Below are positions 54,473 to 63,196 of a stretch of 64,000 nucleotides of DNA, one piece after another. Positions within the stretch are counted from its first letter, which is position 1. The number at the start of each line of letters is the position of its first letter. The notes under the pieces were generated by a model, which saw only the letters and a program-made list of their open reading frames with translations, was not told the DNA's origin and did no database searches. The DNA lies in contig NZ_QITQ01000001.1 in assembly GCF_003260265.1 (NCBI RefSeq), positions 62,001 to 126,000 on the forward strand. The letters are read 5' to 3'. The position numbers and the translations under genes are program-made. Origin of the DNA: Roseovarius amoyensis. Lineage in GTDB: Bacteria; Pseudomonadota; Alphaproteobacteria; Rhodobacterales; Rhodobacteraceae.

Positions 54473-56083
54473 TTACTCCGCAGGCATGGAAGTGGCGTCG
54501 GCATTACGCCGGCCGGCCAGGATATCCCGATGACGGGTCATCCAGGCCTCGGTTTCCTCGACATCCTCGAACGGACCCTTGCGGATGTATTTCAGCATCA
54601 GGCCCATCTCGATGATGAACAGGACGGTGTAGAAGATCACGAAACCCAGCAGGGTCAGCGTGACCTCGGTCACCGACAACGCGCTGACCGACATCGCCGT
54701 GGGCAGCACACCGTCCACCGTCCAGGGCTGGCGGCCGAATTCGGCGACGAACCAGCCCAGCTCGGCCGCGATCCAGGGCGCGGGGATCATCCAAACCGCC
54801 AGGTGCAACGCCGGGCGGGGAAAGTTCATGCCCTTGAACGAAGCGCGATAGAAGAAATACAGCATCGTCCCGATAAAGCCAAAGCCAAGCGCGACCATCA
54901 GGCGGAACGCCCAGAACAGCGGCCAGACCGTCGGCACGGTGTCATTGGCAGCCGCGATGATCTGTTCCTCTGTCGCGTCCAGCGGGTTGTCGACGTATTT
55001 CCTGAGCAAAAAGGCAAAGCCCAGATCGGCGGAATGTTCCTCGAATGTCGCCATCGCCTCGGGCGAGGCGGCATCGCGTTGCTCCCGCACCTCCAGCAGC
55101 GCCGCATAGGCGATCATGCCGGACCTGATGCGCTGTTCGGCCTGTGCCACCAGGTCATTGATGCCGGGGATCTCGGTCGTCAGCGACCGGGTGCCGATCA
55201 GGCCCATGGCCCAGGGGATTTCAATGGCGTAATGGGTTTCGCGCGCCTCCTGGTCAGGCATGCCGATCAGGTTGAACGGCGCGGGCGCGTCGTGGGTTTC
55301 CCACATACCCTCGATCGCGGCCAGCTTCATCTTCTGGCTGTGGGTCGCCGAATAGCCGGACTCGTCCCCCAGCAGCACGACCGACAGCGCGGACGCCAGC
55401 CCAAAGGCCGCCCCCACGGTGACAGACCGCCGGGCCAGCTCGACGTGGCGCCCGCGCAGCAGATACCAGGCCGACACGCCTATAACAAAGACCGAGGCCG
55501 TCACATAACCCGCCGAGACAGTGTGCACGAATTTCGCCTGCGCCACCTCGTTGAACAGCACCTCGAAGAAATCCGTCATCTCCATGCGCATGGTCATCGG
55601 GTTGAATTCGGCGCCGACCGGGTTCTGCATCCAGCCATTGGCGATCAGGATCCAGAGCGCGGAAAAGTTCGACCCGATGGCAACCAGCCAGGCGACCGTC
55701 AGGTGCGCGACCTTGCTCAGCTTGTCCCATCCGAAGAAGAACAGCCCCACAAAAGTGGCCTCGAGGAAAAAGGCCATCAGCCCCTCGATCGCCAGCGGCG
55801 CACCGAAGATGTCGCCGACATAGTGGCTGTAATAGCTCCAGTTCATGCCGAACTGGAATTCCATGGTGATGCCCGTGGCCACGCCGAGAGCAAAGTTGAT
55901 CCCGAACAGCAGGCCCCAGAACTTGGTCATCTGCCGCCAGATCGGGCGGTTCGTCATGACATAGACGGTCTCCATGATCGCGACGAGGATTGACAGACCC
56001 AGCGTCAGCGGCACGAAGAGGAAGTGATACATGGCTGTCATCGCAAATTGCAGGCGCGACAGCTCGACGATTCCCAGCTCCAT
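54473..56083 (-). CDS. cydA: Cytochrome bd ubiquinol oxidase subunit I
   Basis: The protein has 536 residues. LSRLQFAMTAMYHFLFVPLTLG includes the haem-ligand His 20, AKFVHTVSAGYVTAS the second His ligand, and GWMQNPVGAEFN, WPLFWAFRLMVALGF are diagnostic. It holds the three haems and the quinol site. The start at 56083 (MELGIVELSRL) has CAGGAG 9 nt upstream; the longer frame to 56131 is in the promoter region. An FNR-type box lies 86 bp upstream, so cydABX has its own low-oxygen promoter in addition to read-through from cydDC. Confidence 0.96.
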   Translation of the reverse strand: MELGIVELSRLQFAMTAMYHFLFVPLTLGLSILVAIMETVYVMTNRPIWRQMTKFWGLLFGINFALGVATGITMEFQFGMNWSYYSHYVGDIFGAPLAIEGLMAFFLEATFVGLFFFGWDKLSKVAHLTVAWLVAIGSNFSALWILIANGWMQNPVGAEFNPMTMRMEMTDFFEVLFNEVAQAKFVHTVSAGYVTASVFVIGVSAWYLLRGRHVELARRSVTVGAAFGLASALSVVLLGDESGYSATHSQKMKLAAIEGMWETHDAPAPFNLIGMPDQEARETHYAIEIPWAMGLIGTRSLTTEIPGINDLVAQAEQRIRSGMIAYAALLEVREQRDAASPEAMATFEEHSADLGFAFLLRKYVDNPLDATEEQIIAAANDTVPTVWPLFWAFRLMVALGFGFIGTMLYFFYRASFKGMNFPRPALHLAVWMIPAPWIAAELGWFVAEFGRQPWTVDGVLPTAMSVSALSVTEVTLTLLGFVIFYTVLFIIEMGLMLKYIRKGPFEDVEETEAWMTRHRDILAGRRNADATSMPAE

Positions 56084-56168
56084 TTGATTTGCTCCTGATA
56101 TCGGGGACGAATCCCCCGATTTCAAATTCATTACTCAGAATATGAATACCATTGAACCGCTTCCATCA

Positions 56169-56182
56169 TTGATCTGCGTCAA
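56169..56182 (-). promoter_or_regulatory. FNR-type box upstream of cydAB
   Basis: TTGACGCAGATCAA (minus strand), matching the TTGAT-N4-ATCAA pattern of Fnr/Anr-type regulators with one substitution. It lies in the 120-bp cydC-cydA gap, 86 bp upstream of the cydA start. A weak -10-like element (TATTCA/CATATT) lies 20-24 nt further on, about where a class II activator site would place it. Confidence 0.7.
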
Positions 56183-56203
56183 GATGCTCGTCCAGCATGA
56201 ATC

Positions 56204-57844
56204 TTATTCGAGCCCGACAACCCGGTCCGCAAACGCCTTTTCGACGCCTCGATGCGCGGCAATCAGGATCGCCGCGCGTGGCAGCCACCCTCGGATGCCC
56301 TCCAGCACCGCCCCGGCGGTGGGGTCGTCCAGCCCCTCGGTCGGCTCATCCAGCAACAACAGCTTCGGCCTGCGCAGCAAGGCGCGGGCCAGCGCCAGCC
56401 TGCGGCCCTCGCCGCCCGACAGCCCCGCGCCGCGCGTGCCGATTTTTGTCTCCAGCCCATCCCGTGCCCGCAGCACGGGCGCAAGGCGCACCGCCTCCAG
56501 CACCTGCCAGAGCGTTTCATCACCGGCCTCCGGCGCGGCCAGTCGCAATGTTTCGGCCACCGTTCCCGCCATCAGGGCGCTGCGCTGGGGCAGCAGGGTC
56601 ACATGCCGGCGCAGCGCAGTTTCGCCCCAGTCCGTGATCGGCAGGCCGCCCAGGGCGATACGGCCTGCGGCCACGGGATGCAGCCCGGCCACGGCCAGCA
56701 GCAGCGTCGACTTGCCCTTGCCGCTGGGGCCGGTGATGGCGATGCACTCGCCCGGCGCGACGCTCAGCGACAGGGTGCTGACGATGGGCGTTCGGGTCAT
56801 CGGGCGGTGCAGGGTCACGTCCTCGATCTGCAGATCACCCTCGGCCGACCCGGCGGCCCGGGCCGCCGGCAGCGGCGTGGCGATATCGCGGGACACGCGG
56901 CGGGCCGCCTCGATCATGCGGCCAAGGTCGCTGGCGGCGCGGCGCAGCGGCAGAACGGTTTCGGCCAGGGCCAGCGCCGCGAAAAAACCCAACGCCGCCA
57001 GCGCCGGCGTGATGTCGCCGACCTGTGCCAGGGCAACCCCGATCCACAGCGCACCCCCTGCAACCAGCGCGCCGACCGCCTGCAAGGCCGCCCCTGCGCG
57101 GCGCTCGGCCCGGTCCTGGCGGTGGCGCAGGTCGCGGCGCCTGTCATCCGCCGCCTGGACATGTTGCGCCTGCGCCGCCAGCCGCCCATAGATCGCCAGA
57201 TCGCTGCGCGCGCGCACCAGGTCGATCAGCCGCGACCTGAACGCCTGCGCCGCCGCCTCGGCCCGGCGCGACAGGGCGGCGGTGTGCCGGACCGTGCGCC
57301 AGAAGACCAGCGCGGTGCCAGCGACGTAGCCAACCAGTATCCATGCGGCGACCGGCAGCCCCACCAGCCACCACAGCACGGCAAAAGCCACCAGCTGGGT
57401 CAGAACCCCGGCCGTGACCGGCAGGATCAGGCGCAGCGGCACGCCGTCCAGCGCGTCGATATCCGCTGTCAGCCGGTTCAGCGCCTGTGCCCCCCGTATG
57501 CGGATCATCCGCGCATGGGACGCCGCCATGAAACCGGCCAGCAGGCGCAGGCGCAGAACCTCCAGCGCGCGCAGCGTGGCGTCGTGGGTCAGCACCCGTT
57601 CACCATAGCGCGCCGCCGCCCGGCCAAGGGCGAGAAAGCGCACCATCGCAGAGGGACGAAAAACATCGAACACCGCCCCCAGCCCCGCCAGCCCGGCAGC
57701 GGCGGCGGCAGTGATGAACCAGCCCGACAGCCCGAGCAGCGCCACCCCCATCAGCAGCACCACCAGGCTGAGCAATGCCCCCCGCCACAGTGCAGCGGGC
57801 TGTTCCCGCAAGATCAGCCGAAAGATGTGCCACAGCGCGGTCAC
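56204..57844 (-). CDS. cydC: Cytochrome bd biogenesis ABC transporter subunit CydC
   Basis: The protein has 546 residues: an N-terminal six-helix permease (LLSLVVLLMGVALLGLSGWF, RFLALGRAAARYGERVLTHD; residues 1-300) and a C-terminal ATPase domain with Walker A ITGPSGKGKSTLLL near residue 368, signature LSGGEGRRLALARALLRRP and Walker B KLLLLDEPTEGLD. CydDC exports glutathione or cysteine to the periplasm and is required for bd oxidase assembly. It is coupled to cydD by an ATGA overlap and precedes cydA by 120 nt. Confidence 0.94.
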   Translation of the reverse strand: MTALWHIFRLILREQPAALWRGALLSLVVLLMGVALLGLSGWFITAAAAAGLAGLGAVFDVFRPSAMVRFLALGRAAARYGERVLTHDATLRALEVLRLRLLAGFMAASHARMIRIRGAQALNRLTADIDALDGVPLRLILPVTAGVLTQLVAFAVLWWLVGLPVAAWILVGYVAGTALVFWRTVRHTAALSRRAEAAAQAFRSRLIDLVRARSDLAIYGRLAAQAQHVQAADDRRRDLRHRQDRAERRAGAALQAVGALVAGGALWIGVALAQVGDITPALAALGFFAALALAETVLPLRRAASDLGRMIEAARRVSRDIATPLPAARAAGSAEGDLQIEDVTLHRPMTRTPIVSTLSLSVAPGECIAITGPSGKGKSTLLLAVAGLHPVAAGRIALGGLPITDWGETALRRHVTLLPQRSALMAGTVAETLRLAAPEAGDETLWQVLEAVRLAPVLRARDGLETKIGTRGAGLSGGEGRRLALARALLRRPKLLLLDEPTEGLDDPTAGAVLEGIRGWLPRAAILIAAHRGVEKAFADRVVGLE

Positions 57845-59514
57845 GCGGCGCCCTCCAGCCGGATGACCCGGTCCATTCGCGCGGCAAGACCGCTGTCATG
57901 GGTTGCCACGATCAGCGTCGCGCCCTGCGCCGCCTGGGCCAACAGCCCCTCGGCCACCAGCCGGGCGGTTTCGGGGTCAAGATCGGCGGTCGGCTCGTCC
58001 GCGATGATCACGTCGGGCGCGGCATGAATGGCGCGGGCAAGGGTCAGGCGGCGCGCCTCGCCCCCCGACAGCCCACCGCCGGTTTCGCCCAGCCGCGTGT
58101 GCAGCCCCCGGGGCAGCGCCGCCACCACATCGGCAACCGCCGCCTGTTCAAGCGCCTTCGCCAGGTCGCCATCGCGCCCGAGCGTCAGGTTGTGCAGCAG
58201 GCTGGCATTCAGGAAATGCGGCGCTTGCGGCATCCACCCGATCCGCGCCCGCCAGGCATCCGCTGTCCGTTCGTCAAGCGGCTGACCAGCCACGATGACA
58301 CCGCCCCCCTCAGGCGCCAGAAGACCCGCCATCAGGCGCAGGGTGGTCGTCTTGCCCACGCCGCTGGGGCCGACCAGCGCCACGCTTTCCCCCGGCGCGA
58401 TGTCGATGTCGTCCAGAACCCGCCCGCCCGGCAGGACGCATCCGCGCAGGGATATGCCCGCCGGCCCGTCCAGCGGCGCGGCCCCCGCCCCCTGCCCCAG
58501 CAGGCTGGCGGTTTCGGCCGCCTGCCATTGGGCCAGTTCGGCGGCGACGGCCTCGGCCCCGGCCTTGTCGTGCCAGGCGGCGGACAGGTCGCGCAGCGGC
58601 TGGAAATACTCCGGCGCCAGCAGCAGCAGGAATATCCCCGCCGGGGCGCTCAGCCCCCCGCCCCATGCGCCGAATTCAAGCGCGCCCAGCAGCGAAAATC
58701 CGACATAGACCGCCACCATCGCCACGCCGATCGCGGCAAAGAGTTCCAGCACCGTCGAGGACAGGAACGCCACCCGCAGCACCGCCATCGTGCGGCCGCG
58801 CAGATCGCCCGCCTTGTCGGCAAACCCCGCCATGACCGCCTGTTCAGCGCCCAGCAGGCGGATATCGACGAGGGCGGACAGGCGTTCGACCAGAATGTCG
58901 TTCAGGCTGCCGATCTCGGCCATCTGGCGCTGGCTCGCCTCCTTGGCGGCGAACCCCACCAGCGCCATGAAGACCGGGATCAGCGGCCCCGCGACCACCA
59001 GCACCAGCGCCACCGCCCAGGACTGCCACAGCGCCAGCGCCAATATCACCAGCGGCACCACCATTACCCGCGCCCTGGCCGGGGCAAAGCGCGTGACATA
59101 GGGCGCCAGCATGTCCAGCTTTTCACCCGCAAGGGCCGAAATGGCGCCCGCCCCGCCAAAGGGGCTGTCCTCGGCCCGGCCCGTCTCGGCCGCCAGGATG
59201 CGCGCGCGCGCGGTGTGAACGACGGCTTCCGCCGCGGCCTCGGCCTGTTGCTCGGCCAGGAGCCCCAGCCAGACCCGCAGCCCGCCCAGCGCCGCAAACC
59301 CCAGCCCCGCCCAAAGGGCCGAGACATCCACCCCCGTCAGCAGCCCGCCCAGGGCATGGGCCACCAGCGCCGCCTGCACCGGCCAGATCAGCTGTGCCGC
59401 CACCGACAGCCACGCCGAACGCGCCTGCGCCCGGCGGCCAGGACGCAGCAGGTCATGCAGAGTGCGCGCCGACGCGGACTGCGCTGAGCTGTCAGTGCGG
59501 CGCCTCTGTGTCAC
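57841..59514 (-). CDS. cydD: Cytochrome bd biogenesis ABC transporter subunit CydD
   Basis: The protein has 557 residues: a permease half (SVAAQLIWPVQAALVAHALG and onward) and an ATPase half with Walker A LVGPSGVGKTTTL near residue 381, signature LSGGEARRLTLARAIHAAP and Walker B DVIIADEPTADLD. It pairs with CydC in the thiol exporter. I chose the GTG at 59514: AGAGG lies 6 nt upstream, and a FNR-type box and -10-like element lie upstream of it. The open frame continues to 59637, but that start would be upstream of the promoter. Confidence 0.9.
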   Translation of the reverse strand: MTQRRRTDSSAQSASARTLHDLLRPGRRAQARSAWLSVAAQLIWPVQAALVAHALGGLLTGVDVSALWAGLGFAALGGLRVWLGLLAEQQAEAAAEAVVHTARARILAAETGRAEDSPFGGAGAISALAGEKLDMLAPYVTRFAPARARVMVVPLVILALALWQSWAVALVLVVAGPLIPVFMALVGFAAKEASQRQMAEIGSLNDILVERLSALVDIRLLGAEQAVMAGFADKAGDLRGRTMAVLRVAFLSSTVLELFAAIGVAMVAVYVGFSLLGALEFGAWGGGLSAPAGIFLLLLAPEYFQPLRDLSAAWHDKAGAEAVAAELAQWQAAETASLLGQGAGAAPLDGPAGISLRGCVLPGGRVLDDIDIAPGESVALVGPSGVGKTTTLRLMAGLLAPEGGGVIVAGQPLDERTADAWRARIGWMPQAPHFLNASLLHNLTLGRDGDLAKALEQAAVADVVAALPRGLHTRLGETGGGLSGGEARRLTLARAIHAAPDVIIADEPTADLDPETARLVAEGLLAQAAQGATLIVATHDSGLAARMDRVIRLEGAA

Positions 59515-59544
59515 TGAAAACCTCTGATCATGTTTCTCTGCCAC

Positions 59545-59586
59545 CGGATAAACGCCCGCGCGCCCTGGCGGTCTGATCTGGATCAG
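59545..59586 (-). promoter_or_regulatory. FNR-type box and -10 element upstream of cydD
   Basis: CTGATCCAGATCAG (59586-59573, minus strand) keeps the TGAT-N4-ATCA core of Fnr boxes. Exactly 22 nt downstream is TATCCG (59550-59545), the spacing expected for a class II Fnr-activated promoter. Transcription would start near 59540, about 26 nt before the cydD GTG. Confidence 0.6.
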
Positions 59587-59713
59587 CCATGCGCGCTTTG
59601 CAACCCGCGAGGGGGCCGCAACCGGCACCTGCCCCATGCCCGCATGCCCACCCTAAAGGGAAATATCCAGCCCGGCCTTGCGCCACGCCGCAACCGCGCG
59701 GGTGATCATCGTC

Positions 59714-61249
59714 TCATGCAGGCACCATGCCTGCACATGACGCATGTATGACACGTTCGAAATCCGGCAACACCTTCAGCAACTGCGTCTTTTCTGCCTG
59801 CGCGGCATCCATGTCGCCAGCTTCGACGAAAAACCACAGCAGATGGCAGTGATAGAAGAACGCACCGGGTAACGGGGCCATGTGCATTTCCGCGACCGCC
59901 TCCTGCGCCGAGCGCGTCATCAAAAGACCGAATGCCCTGGCCGTATGGTACCATTCCGGCCGTGGCGGGCCTATCGCGGTGGCCTTGTCCATCAGCGGCA
60001 TGGCGACATCCCACTTCGCCCGCATGCAGTAACAGATACCCAGCATGGCGAATATGTCGGGGTGGCCGGGGTTGAGCGCCAGCGCGCGGCTGGCAGATGC
60101 GTCGAAAAGGTCGAATTCGCGGCGGTGGAACCGCACGATGGCCAGCGCCATGTGGGCTGTAGCGTTTTCGGGGTCGTATTCCACCGCCTTCTCAGCCTTG
60201 TAGAGAGCGCGATCCAGCAAGCGGATATTGGTATTGTCGTCGAACGACATCCGGTACTGATCGACCGTCGTCAGGGCCAGAACGGCATGGGCGTCAGATG
60301 AGGTCGGATCACTTTCAAGAGCCTTGCGCAGCCCATCGTGAATTTCCTGCCGTTCCACAGTGGCAAGCTGGAATGCGTACTGGTGATACCGCGATATCCA
60401 GCAGTAGGTATCCCATTTCAGCGAAGGGCCCATTCGCGCGCTGCGCCGTGCATACTGCCCAAGCGGCCCGAACCGATCGGCGATGTGGGCGGCTATGGCC
60501 AAGGCCATCTCGTCCTGTATGTCATACATCGCCTTTGGGGTCGCCTCGTGGCTGAAATGCTGGGTCAGGATTATCTCACCGCCCGAGGTCTCGACCAGGT
60601 TGATGGTGATCTGTACGAACTGGCTGTCGATACGGAAACTGCCCTCAAGAACAAAGTCGGGGTGAAACTGGTCATGGATCTGGCGTATGCTCAGGTTGTC
60701 CTGCCTTGCCTGTGCGGTTGTCCGCCTGGAAAGAACGGTCAGTTCCCTGAATCGTGACAGGTTGGCGATGGTCTCTTCTGTCAGGCCGTGGGAAAAGAAG
60801 TCATAGCCATCCTCCCGGCTGAAATTATCGAACGGCAGCACTGCGATGGACGGCTTGTTTGACGGAACTGCCGTTGCGGGCTCGTCCGCAACCGCCGCCT
60901 GTTTCCTGTCCCAAGACAGAAAAAACGCCGCTGCATAAGAACCCTTGGCAATCGTGATGCGCACCGGGTCGTCGCGGCCGTCCTGTGCATAATACTGTTC
61001 CAGCTTCTGGCGCAGGGCGCGCGCCTGAACACGCACGATCGTATCGGTCTGGGGGTCGAAATCCTCTGGCTTGTCGAACACTTCCAACCCGATCGTATAG
61101 CCCTTGAGCCGGTCCGGACGCCCGGCGATGCCCTCTTGCACGACATATGACAGGAAACGGCACAGGCGCGGGGCATTGCGAAACTGTCTGCTCCCGATGA
61201 TCCGGGCCAGTTGTTTCTCGACCACTTCCTTGGGCAATGATGTCGTCAA
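59714..61249 (-). CDS. TPR protein with FlgO-like domain, probable regulator
   Basis: The protein has 511 residues. The N-terminal 110 residues (RNAPRLCRFLSYVVQEGIAG, LKGYTIGLEVFDKPEDFDPQ, VRVQARALRQKLEQYYAQDG) are a domain often found in front of TPR regions in regulators of alphaproteobacteria. Next comes a TolB/FlgO-like domain (SIAVLPFDNFSREDGYDFFS, then HGLTEETIANLSRF) and TPR-like repeats (KAVEYDPENATAHMALAIVR, ALALNPGHPDIFAMLGICYC). No membrane segment or signal peptide. Divergent from the Crp/Fnr gene. Exact role unknown; intracellular sensing or scaffolding is likely. Confidence 0.78.
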   Translation of the reverse strand: MTTSLPKEVVEKQLARIIGSRQFRNAPRLCRFLSYVVQEGIAGRPDRLKGYTIGLEVFDKPEDFDPQTDTIVRVQARALRQKLEQYYAQDGRDDPVRITIAKGSYAAAFFLSWDRKQAAVADEPATAVPSNKPSIAVLPFDNFSREDGYDFFSHGLTEETIANLSRFRELTVLSRRTTAQARQDNLSIRQIHDQFHPDFVLEGSFRIDSQFVQITINLVETSGGEIILTQHFSHEATPKAMYDIQDEMALAIAAHIADRFGPLGQYARRSARMGPSLKWDTYCWISRYHQYAFQLATVERQEIHDGLRKALESDPTSSDAHAVLALTTVDQYRMSFDDNTNIRLLDRALYKAEKAVEYDPENATAHMALAIVRFHRREFDLFDASASRALALNPGHPDIFAMLGICYCMRAKWDVAMPLMDKATAIGPPRPEWYHTARAFGLLMTRSAQEAVAEMHMAPLPGAFFYHCHLLWFFVEAGDMDAAQAEKTQLLKVLPDFERVIHASCAGMVPA

Positions 61250-61464
61250 CCTGATCGCACCACCCCACCCGTTGTCCGCGTTGAGCAGCTTTGGCGCCTC
61301 GTTGGCTTTTCGCCCTCACCGTGAGTCACTTTCAAGGGCCGGCATCAGCGCCTAGCTGTGATGTTATCGGCAGGTCATGCCGTGGATGGAGCATAACTTT
61401 GGTCCTGAGCGGGTTCCACCATGAAAGGGCGTGACCCGACCTGTTTAACAACAGGAGTGACACC

Positions 61465-62223
61465 TTGACGCTTCAGTCGACGGAGTTTTCGGACCTAAAG
61501 CACCTGTACTGCAGGCCGTTGGCACCGGTTGCAAGTTCAGATCGCAGCGCCCTGTCCCCCCTGCAAGGCAAGGAAAAGGCCGCCGCCGAAGACAGCGCTG
61601 CACAGAAATTTCGCAACCTGATCGCGCTTTTCAACACGCGGCCATTCGAGCAGCATTTCCAACCCGACAGCACGATCCTGCTGCATGGCGAACCGGCCAA
61701 TGCTGTCTATATGATCGTTTCGGGCACCGTGCGCGGATGCAGCATCAATGCCGATGGCTGCCGACAGATCTTTCGCTTTTCAAGAAAAGGGGATTTTTTC
61801 GGACTTTCCGACATTGATCGTTGGCATTTCACCGCTGAGGCCGCAGATCATGTGATCGTGAAATCCATTCCCTGCGCCACGTTCGAACGTGAACTATCCG
61901 AAAACTGCGCCCTACAAAGTGAACTGCGAACCTATTTTCGAGACCTTCTCAAAACCCGTGATCGCCAGTTGCTTACCCTCGTCAGCACCAACGCCACGGA
62001 CCGCCTGTACCAGTTCCTGCGCGAATTCGCCGCCTCCAGACCCAACGGCGGGCATGTCACCCTGCCGATGTGCCGGCGCGACATCGCAGACCATCTGGGT
62101 CTGACGCCGGAAACCGTAAGCCGCGCCTTCGGCAATCTGAGGCGCAAAGGTCTGATCGAGCTTTTGACCCCGGAAAAATACCGGATCAGCGACCCGGCCG
62201 GACAAGGCGCAAGCCCGCCCTGA
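61465..62223 (+). CDS. Crp/Fnr-family transcriptional regulator
   Basis: The protein has 252 residues from a TTG start at 61465 with an AGGAG site 8 nt upstream. A cyclic-nucleotide-binding-like beta-barrel (LLHGEPANAVYMIVSGTVRG, about residues 68-90) is followed by a long helix and an HTH with CRRDIADHLGLTPETVSRAF (about 204-220). The E..SR recognition motif is that of Fnr/FixK proteins that read TTGAT boxes. The N-terminal cysteine cluster for a 4Fe-4S centre is absent (one Cys near residue 16), so oxygen is probably not sensed directly. The two FNR-type boxes at cyd genes are plausible targets. Confidence 0.87.
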   Translation: MTLQSTEFSDLKHLYCRPLAPVASSDRSALSPLQGKEKAAAEDSAAQKFRNLIALFNTRPFEQHFQPDSTILLHGEPANAVYMIVSGTVRGCSINADGCRQIFRFSRKGDFFGLSDIDRWHFTAEAADHVIVKSIPCATFERELSENCALQSELRTYFRDLLKTRDRQLLTLVSTNATDRLYQFLREFAASRPNGGHVTLPMCRRDIADHLGLTPETVSRAFGNLRRKGLIELLTPEKYRISDPAGQGASPP

Positions 62224-62266
62224 TCCAGGCAGCCTGATACCGCGAACCAGCAAGGTTCATGCGCCA

Positions 62267-63196
62267 TCAGGGCCCGGCGAGTGTTTTTTGCCCGTCGGCA
62301 CCCCCGGCTTGAGACGCCCTTTTCTTCAGCGCCTCGAACCCGATTATGACATCAAGCAGTTCGGTGGTGATCTCGCTCTGACGCAGGGCGCGCATGTCGG
62401 ATTGCAGCTCTTCCAGCCGGTCATCGACCGAGTTTTCCGCTTGCTGCATCAGCGCCAGGCGGGCGGCGTTTTCCGTAACCATCGCCTCGGCAGAGGCCCG
62501 GAACAGGCTGGCGAACAGGTGCCCCCGAACCAGCGACATGAACAGCTCTTCACGCGGCATCGAAAAGCCCGGCAGGCTGCGCGACGCCCAGGGCCGCGCC
62601 TGCAGCTCGGCCACAAGCGCGGGGTCGAGCGGCAAAAGCACCGTAATTTTCGGCGCCTGCGCCCCGCCCTCGCCCCGCGCGAAATAGGCCAGTGAGACAG
62701 ACACGTCATGGGCGAGGCTGTCGCGCCGGATCTCGTCCAGCTTCTGCGTGAGAAGGTTCGCAAGCCGCCCGATCCCGTCAACCGAGGCAGGGGGAAAGAA
62801 CGGCTTTCCGACGCCGATCCCCTGATCCGCCAGCGCATCCGCCATCTGGGCGCCCACACACAGGACAGTCGTTTGCGCACCGTCATCGGCGTTGACAGCC
62901 TGCGCGACATGCGCGGCAAGCGTTTCGTTGTAGTTCCCGCAAAGCCCGTGATCCGAGCCAAAGACGACCATCACCCGCGCGCCGCCATCGGGCCTGGGCG
63001 CGGTCATCGGCCCGGATTGCGACAGGAAGGCGTGCAACCCCAGCAGAACCGTGTCGTGATAGGCCTCGATGGCGCGGGCCGCGTGTTCGTAGGGGGCGGC
63101 GTTGATGACGGACAGCGTTTTCATCGTGTGAACCACGCTGCGGATGCCCTGCATGCTGGCCGTACGCCGGGCAAGCGTTTCAAGCGTTTGCGCCAT
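62267..63196 (-). CDS. atpG: F-type ATP synthase gamma subunit (alternative N-ATPase type)
   Basis: The protein has 309 residues, beginning [20 protein letters not shown], a gamma N-terminal helix, and ending with a second long helix ([20 protein letters not shown], then [20 protein letters not shown]). It is more divergent than housekeeping gamma. It is the last gene of its operon, with no beta or epsilon gene after it, as in the N-ATPase operon order where alpha and gamma come last. It overlaps alpha by 17 nt. Confidence 0.85.
   Translation of the reverse strand: MAQTLETLARRTASMQGIRSVVHTMKTLSVINAAPYEHAARAIEAYHDTVLLGLHAFLSQSGPMTAPRPDGGARVMVVFGSDHGLCGNYNETLAAHVAQAVNADDGAQTTVLCVGAQMADALADQGIGVGKPFFPPASVDGIGRLANLLTQKLDEIRRDSLAHDVSVSLAYFARGEGGAQAPKITVLLPLDPALVAELQARPWASRSLPGFSMPREELFMSLVRGHLFASLFRASAEAMVTENAARLALMQQAENSVDDRLEELQSDMRALRQSEITTELLDVIIGFEALKKRASQAGGADGQKTLAGP

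Noticed and set aside
61465-62223. Direct oxygen sensing by the Crp/Fnr protein
   Set aside because: The N-terminal CxxxC-type cysteine cluster needed for a 4Fe-4S centre is not present; only scattered single cysteines are seen.
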